Shown: positions 41,798 to 51,407 of the stretch, piece after piece | How the letters are laid out: every line of letters begins with the position of its first letter | Position numbering within the stretch: the first letter of the stretch is position 1 | Source: Massilia sp. IC2-278 | GTDB taxonomy: Bacteria > Pseudomonadota > Gammaproteobacteria > Burkholderiales > Burkholderiaceae_D | Assembly: GCF_020708045.1 (NCBI RefSeq) | Contig: NZ_JAJFES010000014.1 | Location: 62,001-126,000, forward strand | Length of the DNA: 64,000 nucleotides | Direction of reading: 5' to 3' | Position numbers and translations under genes: made by a program | The notes under the pieces: model-generated | Seen by the model: the letters and a program-made list of their open reading frames with translations, nothing else | Database searches by the model: none | What the model was told of the DNA's origin: nothing

Positions 41798-43855
41798 TTA
41801 TTTCGCCCCGCTGCCGATATTCCGGTCCAGGAACTTCTCGACCCGTCCCCAGAAATCGACCCGGTTCGCCGGCAGGCTCCAGCCGTGCCCTTCGTCCTGG
41901 TACTCGAGCCACTCGACCTGCGTGTTGTTCGGCTTCACCGCGTCGAGGAATTTGCGGCCGTGGAACATCGGCACGCGGCGGTCGACGCCGCCGTAGGCCA
42001 GCAGCAGCGGCGCCTTGATGCGCGCCGCCTGCTGGATCGGCGAGGTCGCCTTCAACTGCGCCGCGTCCTTGACCTGGTCGCCGATCAGGTCGGGCATGCC
42101 GTACTGCTTCCACTGCGCGGTCATGTCCGAGGTGAAGCTCCAGTGGCCGTCGTAGAGCAGGTTGATGTCGGTAACGCCGACCCAGCTGACGCCGCACTTG
42201 TACAGGTCGGGGTCGTTCACCAGCCCCATCAGGGTGGCGTAGCCGCCATAGCTGGCGCCTGCGATGCAGATGCGCTTCGGATCGGCGTAGCCCTGCGCCA
42301 CGGCCCAGCGGGCGCCGTCGGCGATGTCGTCCTGCATCTTCAGGCCCCATTGCTTCCAGCCGGCGCGGAAGTGCTTGTCGCCGTAGCCGGTGCTGCCGCG
42401 GAAGTCCGGCTCCAGCACCGCGTAGCCGCGCGAGGCCAGGAACTGGGTTTCCGGGTCCCAGCCCCAGTGGTTGCCGTGCACATACGGCCCGCCATGCACC
42501 AGCACCACCAGCGGCGCATTCTTTGCGCCATTTGCCGGCAGGGTCAGCAGCGCGGGAATCTCCATGCCGTCGCGCGCCTTGTAGCGCACCGCGTCCTGGC
42601 GGCCCATGCGCGCCGGGTCGATGCCCGGATAAGCCTGGCCGACCAGGTTCAGCTTGCCGGTCCGGACGTTGTACAGGTGATAAAAGGGCGGCGTCTTGTC
42701 GGAATACGAGCGCACCAGCGCCCATTCGGCGTGGTTCCCGGAAGGGAAGGACATCAAATTGATCGTGCCGGGCAGGGCTTCGTCGAGCTTTTGCTGCACC
42801 GCCTGCATCGGCGCGTCGAGCCAGACCGTGGTAACGGCATCGGTGCGCAGCCGGATGCCGAGCAGCTTGTCGCCGCTGCTGACGAGCGAACCCGAGAAGT
42901 CGTAGCCGGGCGTGACCACGAGCGGCTCGGCGCCCAGCTTGCCGGTGGCGGTGTCGACGGTGAAGACACTGGTGGTGTCCTTGCCGCCGTGGGCCACCGC
43001 GTACAGGGTGCCGTCGCTGCCGAAGCCGAGCGGCTCGAAGGCATCCTTGCCGCCCTTGTAGGTGTCGAAGGTGCTCAGCACGCGCCAGGCGCCCGTGGCG
43101 GGGTCGCGGTACCAGATGGTGGTCATGCCTTTGTCGCTGCCCGAGGCCAGGCGCGGCTCGCCCTTGTGGTCGAGCATCCAGCCGGTGACCCTGGCCGGCC
43201 GCTGCACGCTCTGGGTGGCGCCGGTGAGGGTGTTCAGCTTCAGCAGATTCACGGTGCGGATTTCGTAGCTGTCTTCCTCGTACTCGACGCTCTGGACGTA
43301 GACAAAGGCGGAATCCTGGGCGCCGCGCTCGTCCATCATGAAGGTATGCCAGGGCAGCACCTTGCTCGCGATGAGGGTCCCGGTCGACTCGATGGCGTTG
43401 CCGCGGCGATTGGCCAGCTGGCGCAGGTTGGCGCCGTCCTTGTCGACCGCATACAGCCCGGCCGCCATGTAGGCGCCGCCCGGCGCCACCTGGCGGTCGG
43501 TCACGTTGAAGAGCAGGCGGCCGTCGTTGACCCATTCGAAGTCGAGGATGTCGGCATCCTTGTAGCCGGCCACCGGCTTGGCGCTATTGGCCTGCAGGTC
43601 GATCACCACCAGGATGTCGCGCCGTCCGGGCGCGCTGGATACCGCCGCCAGGTAGCGCGCGCTCGGCGACAGCTTGGCGCCGGCCAGCACCGGATTGATG
43701 AAGAAGCGTTCGATCGGCGGCAGCGCCGATGCGGTGGATGAGGCGGTGGGGGCGGCAGTGGATGCGGCGTCAGGTGCGGCGTACAGCGGCGCGGCGACAC
43801 ACAGGGTCAGCGCCAGCGTACTGGCGAGCCGGCCCGGGAGAGGGCGTGAAAGCAT
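41798..43855 (-). CDS. S9-family prolyl oligopeptidase-like peptidase, exported
   Basis: A 685-residue protein with a signal peptide (MLSRPLPGRLASTLALTLCVA), a seven-blade-type beta-propeller region of repeated sequence, and a C-terminal alpha/beta hydrolase with Ser in AGASYGGYATLMG, Asp in AYGGVDRRVP and His in DEGHGW. The HGGPYVHGNHWGWD oxyanion motif is present. Peptidases of this group trim Pro-containing peptides in the periplasm. Close paralogue of the gene at 45228 on the other side of the phosphofructokinase gene. ATG 43855. Confidence 0.9.
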   Translation of the reverse strand: MLSRPLPGRLASTLALTLCVAAPLYAAPDAASTAAPTASSTASALPPIERFFINPVLAGAKLSPSARYLAAVSSAPGRRDILVVIDLQANSAKPVAGYKDADILDFEWVNDGRLLFNVTDRQVAPGGAYMAAGLYAVDKDGANLRQLANRRGNAIESTGTLIASKVLPWHTFMMDERGAQDSAFVYVQSVEYEEDSYEIRTVNLLKLNTLTGATQSVQRPARVTGWMLDHKGEPRLASGSDKGMTTIWYRDPATGAWRVLSTFDTYKGGKDAFEPLGFGSDGTLYAVAHGGKDTTSVFTVDTATGKLGAEPLVVTPGYDFSGSLVSSGDKLLGIRLRTDAVTTVWLDAPMQAVQQKLDEALPGTINLMSFPSGNHAEWALVRSYSDKTPPFYHLYNVRTGKLNLVGQAYPGIDPARMGRQDAVRYKARDGMEIPALLTLPANGAKNAPLVVLVHGGPYVHGNHWGWDPETQFLASRGYAVLEPDFRGSTGYGDKHFRAGWKQWGLKMQDDIADGARWAVAQGYADPKRICIAGASYGGYATLMGLVNDPDLYKCGVSWVGVTDINLLYDGHWSFTSDMTAQWKQYGMPDLIGDQVKDAAQLKATSPIQQAARIKAPLLLAYGGVDRRVPMFHGRKFLDAVKPNNTQVEWLEYQDEGHGWSLPANRVDFWGRVEKFLDRNIGSGAK

Positions 43856-43969
43856 GGATGTTCCGTTCAGGTCGTTATCGTTATCGGCCGCGTGCGCGGC
43901 CATTTGTGCCAGGAGCATAGCAGTTGGGCAAGCCGAAAAGCTCACCAATTCCCACGGCACATCCGGTAT

Positions 43970-45184
43970 TCAGCGTCCCAGCACCTTCGGCACCCGTGCG
44001 CCGCGCAGGCGGAAGGCGTCCGGCATGCCTGAACCCAGCAGCGGGCGCAGGTAGAGGCGGAAGGCGTCGGTCACGTCGGTGCCGCTCTCGCTGATGAATT
44101 CGTCTTCCATGGTGCGCGTCTTGCCGGCCACGGCGTCCAGCGGCAGCAGTTCGTAGTCGACCGAATAAAAACCGGTGCGGCGGATGGCCACCGAGCCGTC
44201 GCGCTCGCCCCAGAAGGCGAACTGCACCGCCTTTTCGCCGACTTCGCGCGCCTCGCGCTGGTCGACGTTGGACACGCAGCCGATGAAGGAGCGCTGCAGG
44301 TAGCCGAAGGTATCGCCGCGCACGCGCTTGATGCCGAGTTTCGCCTTGATTTCGTCGCACAGCAGATCGGCCAGGGCGCCGCTGCCCGAGAGTTGCACGT
44401 TACCGTGCTGGTCGCGCTCGATTTCCCTCGCCAGCAGGGTGGCGACCGGTTCGCCGGAAGCATCGTGGATGCCTTCCGAGACCGCGATCACGCAGCGCCC
44501 GTGGCGTTCATACATCGCCTTGACGTCGGCCAGGAAGCGTTCCAGGTCGAACACGCGCTCGGGCAGGTAGATCAGGTGCGGGCCGTCGTCGGGGAACTTC
44601 TTGCCCAGGCTGGCTGCCGCGGTGAGGAAGCCGGCATGGCGCCCCATCACCACGCCGACATAGACCCCGGGCAGGGCGGCATTGTCGAGATTGGCGCCGG
44701 CAAAGGCCTGGGCCACGAAGCGCGCCGCCGACGGAAAGCCGGGCGTGTGGTCGCTGCCGGCCAGGTCGTTGTCGATGGTTTTCGGAATATGGATGCAGCG
44801 CAGCGGATAGCCGGCCTGGTGCGCCTCCTGGCTGACGATGCGCACCGTGTCGGCTGAATCGTTGCCGCCGATGTAGAAGAAGTGTTCGATCTGGTGCGCG
44901 CGCAATGTTTCGAAGATGCGCGCGCAGTAGGCGGCGTCGGGCTTGTCGCGCGTCGAGCCCAGCGCCGAGGACGGCGTGGCGGCCACCAGCTCCAGGTTGT
45001 GGCTGGTTTCCTGGGTCAGGTCGAGGAAGTCCTCGTCCACGATGCCGCGCACGCCATGCAGGGCGCCGTAGACGCGGGTGACGCCCTGGAAGCGGCGCGC
45101 TTCGAGCGCGACGCCGACCATGGACTGGTTGATGACGGCGGTCGGACCGCCTCCCTGTGCTACGAGGATCTTGCCAGATGACAT
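43970..45184 (-). CDS. pfp: PPi-dependent 6-phosphofructokinase
   Basis: A 404-residue phosphofructokinase. FYIGGNDSADT near residue 105 carries Asp where ATP enzymes have Gly (GGDGS), which marks pyrophosphate dependence. PKTIDNDLAGSDHTPGF and VVMGRHAGFLTAAAS support fructose-6-phosphate binding. It makes glycolysis reversible at this step. Very strong ribosome site (GGAGGTCCT) before ATG 45184. Flanked by two S9 peptidase genes on the same strand. Confidence 0.92.
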   Translation of the reverse strand: MSSGKILVAQGGGPTAVINQSMVGVALEARRFQGVTRVYGALHGVRGIVDEDFLDLTQETSHNLELVAATPSSALGSTRDKPDAAYCARIFETLRAHQIEHFFYIGGNDSADTVRIVSQEAHQAGYPLRCIHIPKTIDNDLAGSDHTPGFPSAARFVAQAFAGANLDNAALPGVYVGVVMGRHAGFLTAAASLGKKFPDDGPHLIYLPERVFDLERFLADVKAMYERHGRCVIAVSEGIHDASGEPVATLLAREIERDQHGNVQLSGSGALADLLCDEIKAKLGIKRVRGDTFGYLQRSFIGCVSNVDQREAREVGEKAVQFAFWGERDGSVAIRRTGFYSVDYELLPLDAVAGKTRTMEDEFISESGTDVTDAFRLYLRPLLGSGMPDAFRLRGARVPKVLGR

Positions 45185-45227
45185 AGGACCTCCTTCGGGT
45201 GATGGCAGGGCGCCGCCGTCGATGCGC

Positions 45228-47252
45228 TTACAAGGCTGCGCCCTTGCCGATGTTTTTGTCGAGGAACTTCTCGACACGGCTCCAGAAATCGATGCTGTTC
45301 TTCGGCAGGTAGAAACCGTGGCCCTCGTCCGGGTACTCGACCCATTCGACGTTCGGGTTGGTGCGCTTGACCGCCGAATAGAACTTGGTGCCGTGGTCGA
45401 TCGGCACGCGCACGTCGGCGCCGCCGTAGGCCAGCAGCAGCGGCTGCTTGATGCGCGCCGCCTGCTCGATCGGCGAGGTCGCCTTCAGCTGGGCCGCGTC
45501 CTTGACCTGGTCGCCGATCATTTCCGGCATGCCATAGCGTTTCCATTCGTCCGGCATGTCGCTGGTATGGTTCGCGCTGCCGTACATCAGGTTGATGTCG
45601 GTCACGCCGACCCAGTCGACGCCGCACTTGTACATGTCCGGATCGTTGATCAGGCCCATCAGGGTGGCATAGCCGCCATAGCTGGCGCCGGCGATGCAGA
45701 CGCGCTTCGGATCGACCAGGCCCTTGTCGACCGCCCAGCGCACGCCGTCGGCAACGTCGTTCTGCATGGCCAGGCCCCATTGCTTGAAGCTGGCCTTGTA
45801 GTGGGCCGAACCGTAACCCAGGCTGCCGCGGAATTCAGGCTCCAGCACCGCATAGCCGCGCGAGGCCAGGAACTGGGTATGCGGACTCCAGCCCCACGAG
45901 CTGCCGCGCACCCAGGGGCCGCCGTGCACCAGCACCACCAGCGGCAGGCCGCTCTTCTTGCCGCCCGGCGGCAGCGTCAGCAGCGCCGGAATCTCGAGGC
46001 CGTCGCGCGCCTTGTAGCGCAGCGCCTGCTGGCGGCCCATCTGCTTCGGATCGACGCCGGGGAAGGTTTCGCCGACCTTGTTCAGCAACTTGGTTTCGCG
46101 GTTGTACAGGAAATAAGTCGATGGAATCGCATCCGAATAGGCGCGCACCAGCACCCATGGCGTGGTGGTGTGCTGGGGCGGCGGCGACACCAGGTTGACG
46201 GTGGCCGGCAGCAGCTTGTCGACGCTGTCCTGCACCGCCTTCATCTCGGGATCGATCCACTCGACCGACTCGGCATCGGTGGTGAAGTGCATGCCCAGCA
46301 CCTTGTCGCGGCTGGTCAGGATGTCGCCGTCGAAATCGTAGCCGGCCGCATTCAGCACCGGTTCGCTTGCCAGCTTGCCGCTGGCGATGTCGAAGGTGTA
46401 CACGGCGCTGGTGTCCTTGCCGTTGCGCGCGGCCACGTACAGTTTGCCGTCCGGGCCGAAGGCCAGCGGCGTGATGTCGTCCGGGTTGTCGCCGTAGGAC
46501 TTGAAACTGGTCAGCTTGCGCCATTCCTTGCTGGCCGGGTCGAGGTAGAAGATGTTCGTCACATCCTCGTCCTGGCCAAAGGCGATGCGCGGTTCGCCCT
46601 TGTGGTCGAGCAGCCAGCCGCTCACGTCCTGCTTCGGCCGGCTCACTTCCTGGGCCTGGCCGGTGAGCGTGTTCAGGCGCAGCAAACTGACGCGGCTGCG
46701 CTTGTAGCCGGTCTTCCAGACCACGTTGCGCACGTACACGAATTCGGAATCCTGGGCGCCGCGCGCCGGCATCAGGTAAGTGTGCCAGGGCAGGATGCGG
46801 CGGCCGGTCATCGTGCCCGTCTGCGAACGCACGCCGCGGTCGGCCAGCTGCACCAGTTGGCTGCCGTCGGCATTCACGGCAAACAGGCCCGGCGCGTATT
46901 CGACATCGCCCTGGGCGACGGTACGGTCGTTGACGTCGAAAATCAGGCGTTCGCCATTCACCCACTGGAAGGCGCCGATGTCGGCATCGTTGTACGAGGC
47001 AACCACCTTGCCCTGGTTGGTTTGCAGGTCGACCACCACCAGGAAGTCGCGCTGGCCCTTGGCGCTCGAGCGCGCGGCCAGGTAGCGGCCGTTCGGCGAT
47101 AGCAGGCCGCCGTTGAAGGCCGGGCGCGAGAAGAACTGTTCGATCGGCGGCAGGGCCGGACTAGCCTGGGCCTGTGCCTGGGCTACGGGGCCGGCGCACA
47201 GCGACAGGGCCAACAAAACGGCGTGACAGAGTGAAGCTCGGGTGAACGACAT
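45228..47252 (-). CDS. S9-family prolyl oligopeptidase-like peptidase, paralogue
   Basis: A 674-residue exported protein with a signal peptide (MSFTRASLCHAVLLALSLCAG) and the same architecture as the gene at 41798: beta-propeller, HGGPWVRGSSWGW, AGASYGGYATLMG with the catalytic Ser, YGGADVRVP with Asp and DEGHGF with His. The two proteins match almost motif for motif, so a local duplication with pfp between the copies is likely. A very long frame upstream of this gene is a shadow of the symporter gene. Confidence 0.9.
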   Translation of the reverse strand: MSFTRASLCHAVLLALSLCAGPVAQAQAQASPALPPIEQFFSRPAFNGGLLSPNGRYLAARSSAKGQRDFLVVVDLQTNQGKVVASYNDADIGAFQWVNGERLIFDVNDRTVAQGDVEYAPGLFAVNADGSQLVQLADRGVRSQTGTMTGRRILPWHTYLMPARGAQDSEFVYVRNVVWKTGYKRSRVSLLRLNTLTGQAQEVSRPKQDVSGWLLDHKGEPRIAFGQDEDVTNIFYLDPASKEWRKLTSFKSYGDNPDDITPLAFGPDGKLYVAARNGKDTSAVYTFDIASGKLASEPVLNAAGYDFDGDILTSRDKVLGMHFTTDAESVEWIDPEMKAVQDSVDKLLPATVNLVSPPPQHTTTPWVLVRAYSDAIPSTYFLYNRETKLLNKVGETFPGVDPKQMGRQQALRYKARDGLEIPALLTLPPGGKKSGLPLVVLVHGGPWVRGSSWGWSPHTQFLASRGYAVLEPEFRGSLGYGSAHYKASFKQWGLAMQNDVADGVRWAVDKGLVDPKRVCIAGASYGGYATLMGLINDPDMYKCGVDWVGVTDINLMYGSANHTSDMPDEWKRYGMPEMIGDQVKDAAQLKATSPIEQAARIKQPLLLAYGGADVRVPIDHGTKFYSAVKRTNPNVEWVEYPDEGHGFYLPKNSIDFWSRVEKFLDKNIGKGAAL

Positions 47253-47413
47253 GCTGATTCCTGAGAAGGTAAGTGGCCGCCCGCAGGCGGAACAGTTGTT
47301 TCTTAAGAATAACATTTGTGCATGCCGAAAAGCTATGCCTTTTGGGTAGACTGAGGCGGTGTTGCGTTCTTGCCGCAGCCGCCGCCATAGCCATAACCTG
47401 GCCGGCCACGCGC

Positions 47414-49471
47414 CTATTCCGGCGCCCGGATATAGTCGACCAGGCCATTGCTGGCGCGGCTGGGCGGCGCCGTCAGCAGGCTGACCAGCACCACCGCCGC
47501 GATCCCCGCCGGCACCCCGAAGATCCCGGCCGACATCGGCGCGATGTCGAACCAGGCCGCATCCATCCGCCCGCCCAGGATCGGATTGGTGCGCAGCATG
47601 TAGTACAGGCAGGTGAGAAAACCGGCGATCATGCCGGCGATCGCTCCGGCGTGGTTGGCGCGCTTCCAGAACACGCCCAGCACCAGCGGCGCGAACAGGG
47701 TCGAGGCCGCCAGCGAAAACGCGGCGCCCACCAGCGACAGAATGTCGGCCGGCTTCTGCGAGGCGGCATAGGCGGCGATGAAGGCGACGGCCAGCAGCAG
47801 CAGCTTCGAGATCGTGACCCGCTTCTGGGTGGACGCGCCGGGATCGACGATCTTGTAGTACACGTCGTGCGAGAGGGCGTTCGAGATCGCCAGCAGCAGG
47901 CCGTCGGCGGTAGAGAGGGCGGCAGCCAGGCCGCCGGCCGCCACCAGGCCCGAAATCACGTAGGGCAGGCCGCCGATTTCCGGCGTCGCCAGCACCAACA
48001 CGTCGCCGTCGATGGCGATCTCGGCCAGTTGCACCAGGCCGTCGCCGTTGATGTCGGTAACACTGATCAAGGGATTGATCTTGTCGACATTCGCCCAGTA
48101 GGAAATCCAGGTCGGCAGCGAGCGGAAGTCGCTGCCTACCAGGCTCGTATAAATGTCGTATTTGGCCAGCACCGCCAGCGCCGGGATGCTCAGGTAGATC
48201 AGCAAAATGAAGAACAGGGTCCAGAACACCGAGCCGCGCGCCGCGTGCACCGAGGGCGTGGTGTAGGACCGCATCAAGATGTGGGGCAGGGCGGCGGTGC
48301 CGAACATCAAACAGAACACCAGGGCCAGGAAGTTGTTGCGGCGCGCATTCGATTCGGCCTCGGTGGCGCCGGGGAAGGGCGCGGCATGCGCTTCCGGTGG
48401 CTGGGCCCGCGCCAGCAGGCGCGCCCGCTGTGCGCGCCACAGGGCGTCGGCATCGTCCACGGTCTTCGGGTAGGCCGCCAGGGCGCGCTCGGCATTGCGC
48501 ACCTCGCCCAGCGAGGCGTTGCGCAGGCGCGCGGTGTCGAGGCGGCGCTGGGCTTCCAGCCGGCCCCCTTCCCAGGACCCCGGCAGGGCCGCCAGGCGGG
48601 CGCCGTAGTCTTCGGCCTGGCGCCGGAACTGGGCGCGCACCGCTTCCTCGCGCGGGTCGGCCGCCAGTTGCGCTTCGCGCTGGGCCAGCTTCGGCAGCAC
48701 CGAGCCGTAGGCCACCTGCGGCAAGGGATTGTCGGCATGCTTGGCCGACAGCCACATGGTCGGAATCAGGAAGGCGACCAGGATGATGATGTACTGCGCC
48801 ACCTGGGTCCAGGTAATGCCGCGCATGCCGCCCAGGAAGGAACAGACCAGGATGCTGGCCAGTCCCAGGAAAATCCCCACCGAGAAATCGACGCCGGTAA
48901 AGCGCGAGGCGATCAGCCCCACCGCATAGATTTGCGCCACCACGTAGATGAAGGAGACGATGATGGTCGCGCCCACGGCCAGCGCGCGCACCGGCCCGCC
49001 GCGTCCGCCCGCGCCGCCGCCGTAGCGCGCCGCCAGGTAGTCGGGAATCGTGTACTGGCCGAACTTGCGCAGATACGGCGCGATTAGCAGGGCCACCAGG
49101 CAATAGCCGCCGGTCCAGCCCATGATGTAGGCCAGGGCGTCGAAGCCATACAGGTACAGGCCGCCGGCCAGGCTGATGAAGCTGGCCGCCGAGATCCAGT
49201 CGGCGGCGGTGGCCATGCCGTTGAACAGGGCCGGCACGCGGCGCCCGGCCACGTAGTATTCGGTCACGTTCGAGGTGCGGCTGACCACGCCGATGGTGGC
49301 GTACAGCACGATGGTGGCGAACATGAACAGGTGGCCGATCCACAGGCGCGGCATGCCTTCCTTTTCCAGCACCGTCAAGGCCAGCAGGAAACCGGCGAAG
49401 CAGACGCAGAACCAGGCGTAATAGCCGGACAGGCGCCGGAAGTAGCGCTTGTTGCTGCCCGGGGCGCTCAA
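47414..49471 (-). CDS. sodium:solute symporter, large subunit (VC_2705-type)
   Basis: A 685-residue SSS transporter with about 13 helices. Between helices in the middle (about residues 225-350) there is a large insertion, highly charged and helical, rich in Ala, Arg and Glu. An extracytoplasmic loop holds DINGDGLVQLAE, a perfect EF-hand calcium-binding loop, followed by the family's PEIGGLPYVISGLVAAGGLAAALSTADGLLLAI helix region (shorter segments shown). It starts at TTG 49471, overlapping the DUF4212 stop as TTGA, with GGAGG upstream. Partner of DUF4212; solutes such as acetate-like acids are possible. Confidence 0.85.
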   Translation of the reverse strand: MSAPGSNKRYFRRLSGYYAWFCVCFAGFLLALTVLEKEGMPRLWIGHLFMFATIVLYATIGVVSRTSNVTEYYVAGRRVPALFNGMATAADWISAASFISLAGGLYLYGFDALAYIMGWTGGYCLVALLIAPYLRKFGQYTIPDYLAARYGGGAGGRGGPVRALAVGATIIVSFIYVVAQIYAVGLIASRFTGVDFSVGIFLGLASILVCSFLGGMRGITWTQVAQYIIILVAFLIPTMWLSAKHADNPLPQVAYGSVLPKLAQREAQLAADPREEAVRAQFRRQAEDYGARLAALPGSWEGGRLEAQRRLDTARLRNASLGEVRNAERALAAYPKTVDDADALWRAQRARLLARAQPPEAHAAPFPGATEAESNARRNNFLALVFCLMFGTAALPHILMRSYTTPSVHAARGSVFWTLFFILLIYLSIPALAVLAKYDIYTSLVGSDFRSLPTWISYWANVDKINPLISVTDINGDGLVQLAEIAIDGDVLVLATPEIGGLPYVISGLVAAGGLAAALSTADGLLLAISNALSHDVYYKIVDPGASTQKRVTISKLLLLAVAFIAAYAASQKPADILSLVGAAFSLAASTLFAPLVLGVFWKRANHAGAIAGMIAGFLTCLYYMLRTNPILGGRMDAAWFDIAPMSAGIFGVPAGIAAVVLVSLLTAPPSRASNGLVDYIRAPE

Positions 49472-49818
49472 GGCGCTCCCTCCGGCGCCTGGTTTTGCGT
49501 CGAATCCAGCGCGTTCGCGTAGGCGGCGTCGAGCTGGCGCATGCGCCAGGCGTAGAAGCCGATGATGGCCAGGCAGACCAGGGACGCGCCCTGCGCCGCC
49601 ATGTAGAACGACAGCGGCCAGCCGAACACGGTGATGTGCGCCAGCTCGCGCGCAAAATACACGGTGCAAAAGCCGGTGAGCAGCCACAAGCCCAGCAGGA
49701 TGGCGGTCAGGCGCCGGGTGCGGCGCCAGTGCAGGGCGCGTTCGGCCAGCAGCAGGCGCTGGCGGCGCAGGTCGGCATCGTGCGGCGTAGCCGGTGGGGG
49801 CAGGGATTCAGGCAGCAT
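49468..49818 (-). CDS. sodium symporter small subunit (DUF4212)
   Basis: A 116-residue protein with two hydrophobic helices: LTAILLGLWLLTGFCTVYFA and FYMAAQGASLVCLAIIGFYA, preceded by a basic region (ALHWRRTRRL). This is the DUF4212 layout, always next to the symporter subunit that it overlaps here. ATG 49818 overlaps the upstream kinase gene end (49808) by 11 bases, so the symporter pair may be co-transcribed with the two-component system. Confidence 0.87.
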   Translation of the reverse strand: MLPESLPPPATPHDADLRRQRLLLAERALHWRRTRRLTAILLGLWLLTGFCTVYFARELAHITVFGWPLSFYMAAQGASLVCLAIIGFYAWRMRQLDAAYANALDSTQNQAPEGAP

Positions 49819-51382
49819 CGATGGGATCGCTGGCAGGTGGCGGGAAGGTCAGCCGGAACAGGCTGCCCGGGAATTTCTTGGAAAGACTGCGCGGGTTGTT
49901 GAAGATGTCGACCTCGGCATTGTGCTGGCCGGCGATCTCGCGCACGATCGCCAGGCCCAGGCCGCTGCCGCTGGCGCTGTTGCCGAGGATGCGGTAGAAG
50001 CGCTCGAACACGTGGGCGCGCTCGGCGGGGGCGATGCCGGGGCCGGTGTCCTCGACTTCCAACAGCGCGTGCTCGCCGCTGCCACCCCCGCGCACGCGCA
50101 CCGTGACGCTGCCGCCGGCTGGCGTATACCGCAGGGCATTGTCGATCAGGTTCGACAGCAGTTCGCGCAGCATCATGGCGTTGCCGGCAATGACCACCGC
50201 TTCGTCGTGGGGCTCGTAGCCGAGGTCGATGTCATGGGCGAACGAGGCCTGGACCCAGTCCTGCACCACGCTCACCGCCAGCGCGCCGAGCTCGATTTCC
50301 TCGAAGGCGAGGCCGGCATGCGGCTGGTTTTCCGCGCGCGCCAGGGCCAGCAGCTGGTTCACCAGGCGTGTCGCCGACTCCGAACTCTTTGCCAATTGTT
50401 CCAGCGAACGGTGGATTTCGCCCGGATCCACCTGGCGCAGCGCCAGCTCGGACTGCATGCGCATGCCGGCCAGCGGCGTCTTCATCTGGTGCGCGGCGTC
50501 GGCAATGAAGCGCTTCTGCATGTCGATGGTCTGGGCCAGGCGGCCCAGCATGTCGTTCAGCGAGCCGACGAGCGGAGAAATTTCTTCGGGCACCTGGCGC
50601 GAGTCGATGGGCGAGAGGTCGTCCGAGGAGCGCGCGCGGATGCGCTCCTGCAGCTCGGCCAGCGGCGACAGCCCGCGCGACAGGGCAAACCAGACCAGGG
50701 CCAGGATCACCGGCAGGATGATGAACTGGGGCAGGATCACCCCTTTGATGATCTCGTTGGCCAGCAGGGCGCGTTTATCCAGGGTTTCGGCCACCTGCAC
50801 CAGGGCCTTGCGCGCGGCCGGTTCGCCGTCGTTGGCCGCGGCGTCGGCCTGGTGGAAGGGGTCGAGGTTCAGATACAGGTAGGCCACGCGCACCGGCGTG
50901 CCGTGCACGGCGTCGCCGCGAAAGTGGACCGCGCCGTCCTTGTCGGCTTCGTCCTCGCGCGGGCGCTGCAGCTCGCGGTCGCCGTCCACATGCCGGCCCT
51001 GGGCGTCGAGGATCTGGAAGTAGACGCTGTCGACGTCGTCGGCGCGCAGGATGTCGCGCGCGCTGCCGGGCAGGCGGGTGGCGATTGCGCCGTCGACCTC
51101 GCGCACCTGCTGGGCCAGCACCGTGACCCGGTCTTCCAGGGCATGATCAAAAGGCTGGTTCGCGATCGACTTCGCCACCAGGTAAGTAATTGCGATGCTC
51201 ATCGGCCACAGCAGCAGCAGGGGCGCCAGCATCCAGTCCAGGATTTCGCCGAACAGCGAGTGCTGGATGCTTTCCTCGGGTTCGGGATTCGGCGGCGCGT
51301 ACAGGGGTTCGAGCGGCGGCTCGGACGCGCCCGGGGGCAGGGCGCTGTCGGGCGGCACCAGGCCGGCATCGCGGTCGTTCAC
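49808..51382 (-). CDS. sensor histidine kinase (TctE/QseC-like)
   Basis: A 524-residue membrane kinase with a Pro-rich N-terminus (about 1-45), a helix at about 50-70, a periplasmic 2CSK_N-like domain, a second helix near 225-245, a HAMP-like linker, H-box FIADAAHQMKTPLAGM, N-box NLIDNALRYTP and DTGPGI/GSGLGLAIV. The AAHQMKTPL form is that of TctE kinases. GTG 51382 is used; it lies 25 bp after the response regulator stop. Its end overlaps DUF4212, so it may control the symporter. Confidence 0.9.
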   Translation of the reverse strand: MNDRDAGLVPPDSALPPGASEPPLEPLYAPPNPEPEESIQHSLFGEILDWMLAPLLLLWPMSIAITYLVAKSIANQPFDHALEDRVTVLAQQVREVDGAIATRLPGSARDILRADDVDSVYFQILDAQGRHVDGDRELQRPREDEADKDGAVHFRGDAVHGTPVRVAYLYLNLDPFHQADAAANDGEPAARKALVQVAETLDKRALLANEIIKGVILPQFIILPVILALVWFALSRGLSPLAELQERIRARSSDDLSPIDSRQVPEEISPLVGSLNDMLGRLAQTIDMQKRFIADAAHQMKTPLAGMRMQSELALRQVDPGEIHRSLEQLAKSSESATRLVNQLLALARAENQPHAGLAFEEIELGALAVSVVQDWVQASFAHDIDLGYEPHDEAVVIAGNAMMLRELLSNLIDNALRYTPAGGSVTVRVRGGGSGEHALLEVEDTGPGIAPAERAHVFERFYRILGNSASGSGLGLAIVREIAGQHNAEVDIFNNPRSLSKKFPGSLFRLTFPPPASDPIDAA

Positions 51383-51407
51383 GTGCGTCTGTCCGCTGCG
51401 GTTCGTG

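Noticed and set aside
45228..49655. A 1475-codon open frame on the minus strand
   Set aside because: Only its last 674 codons form a real protein (the S9 peptidase). The rest is an Arg/Gly/Ala-rich shadow of the symporter gene in another frame, common in high-GC DNA.
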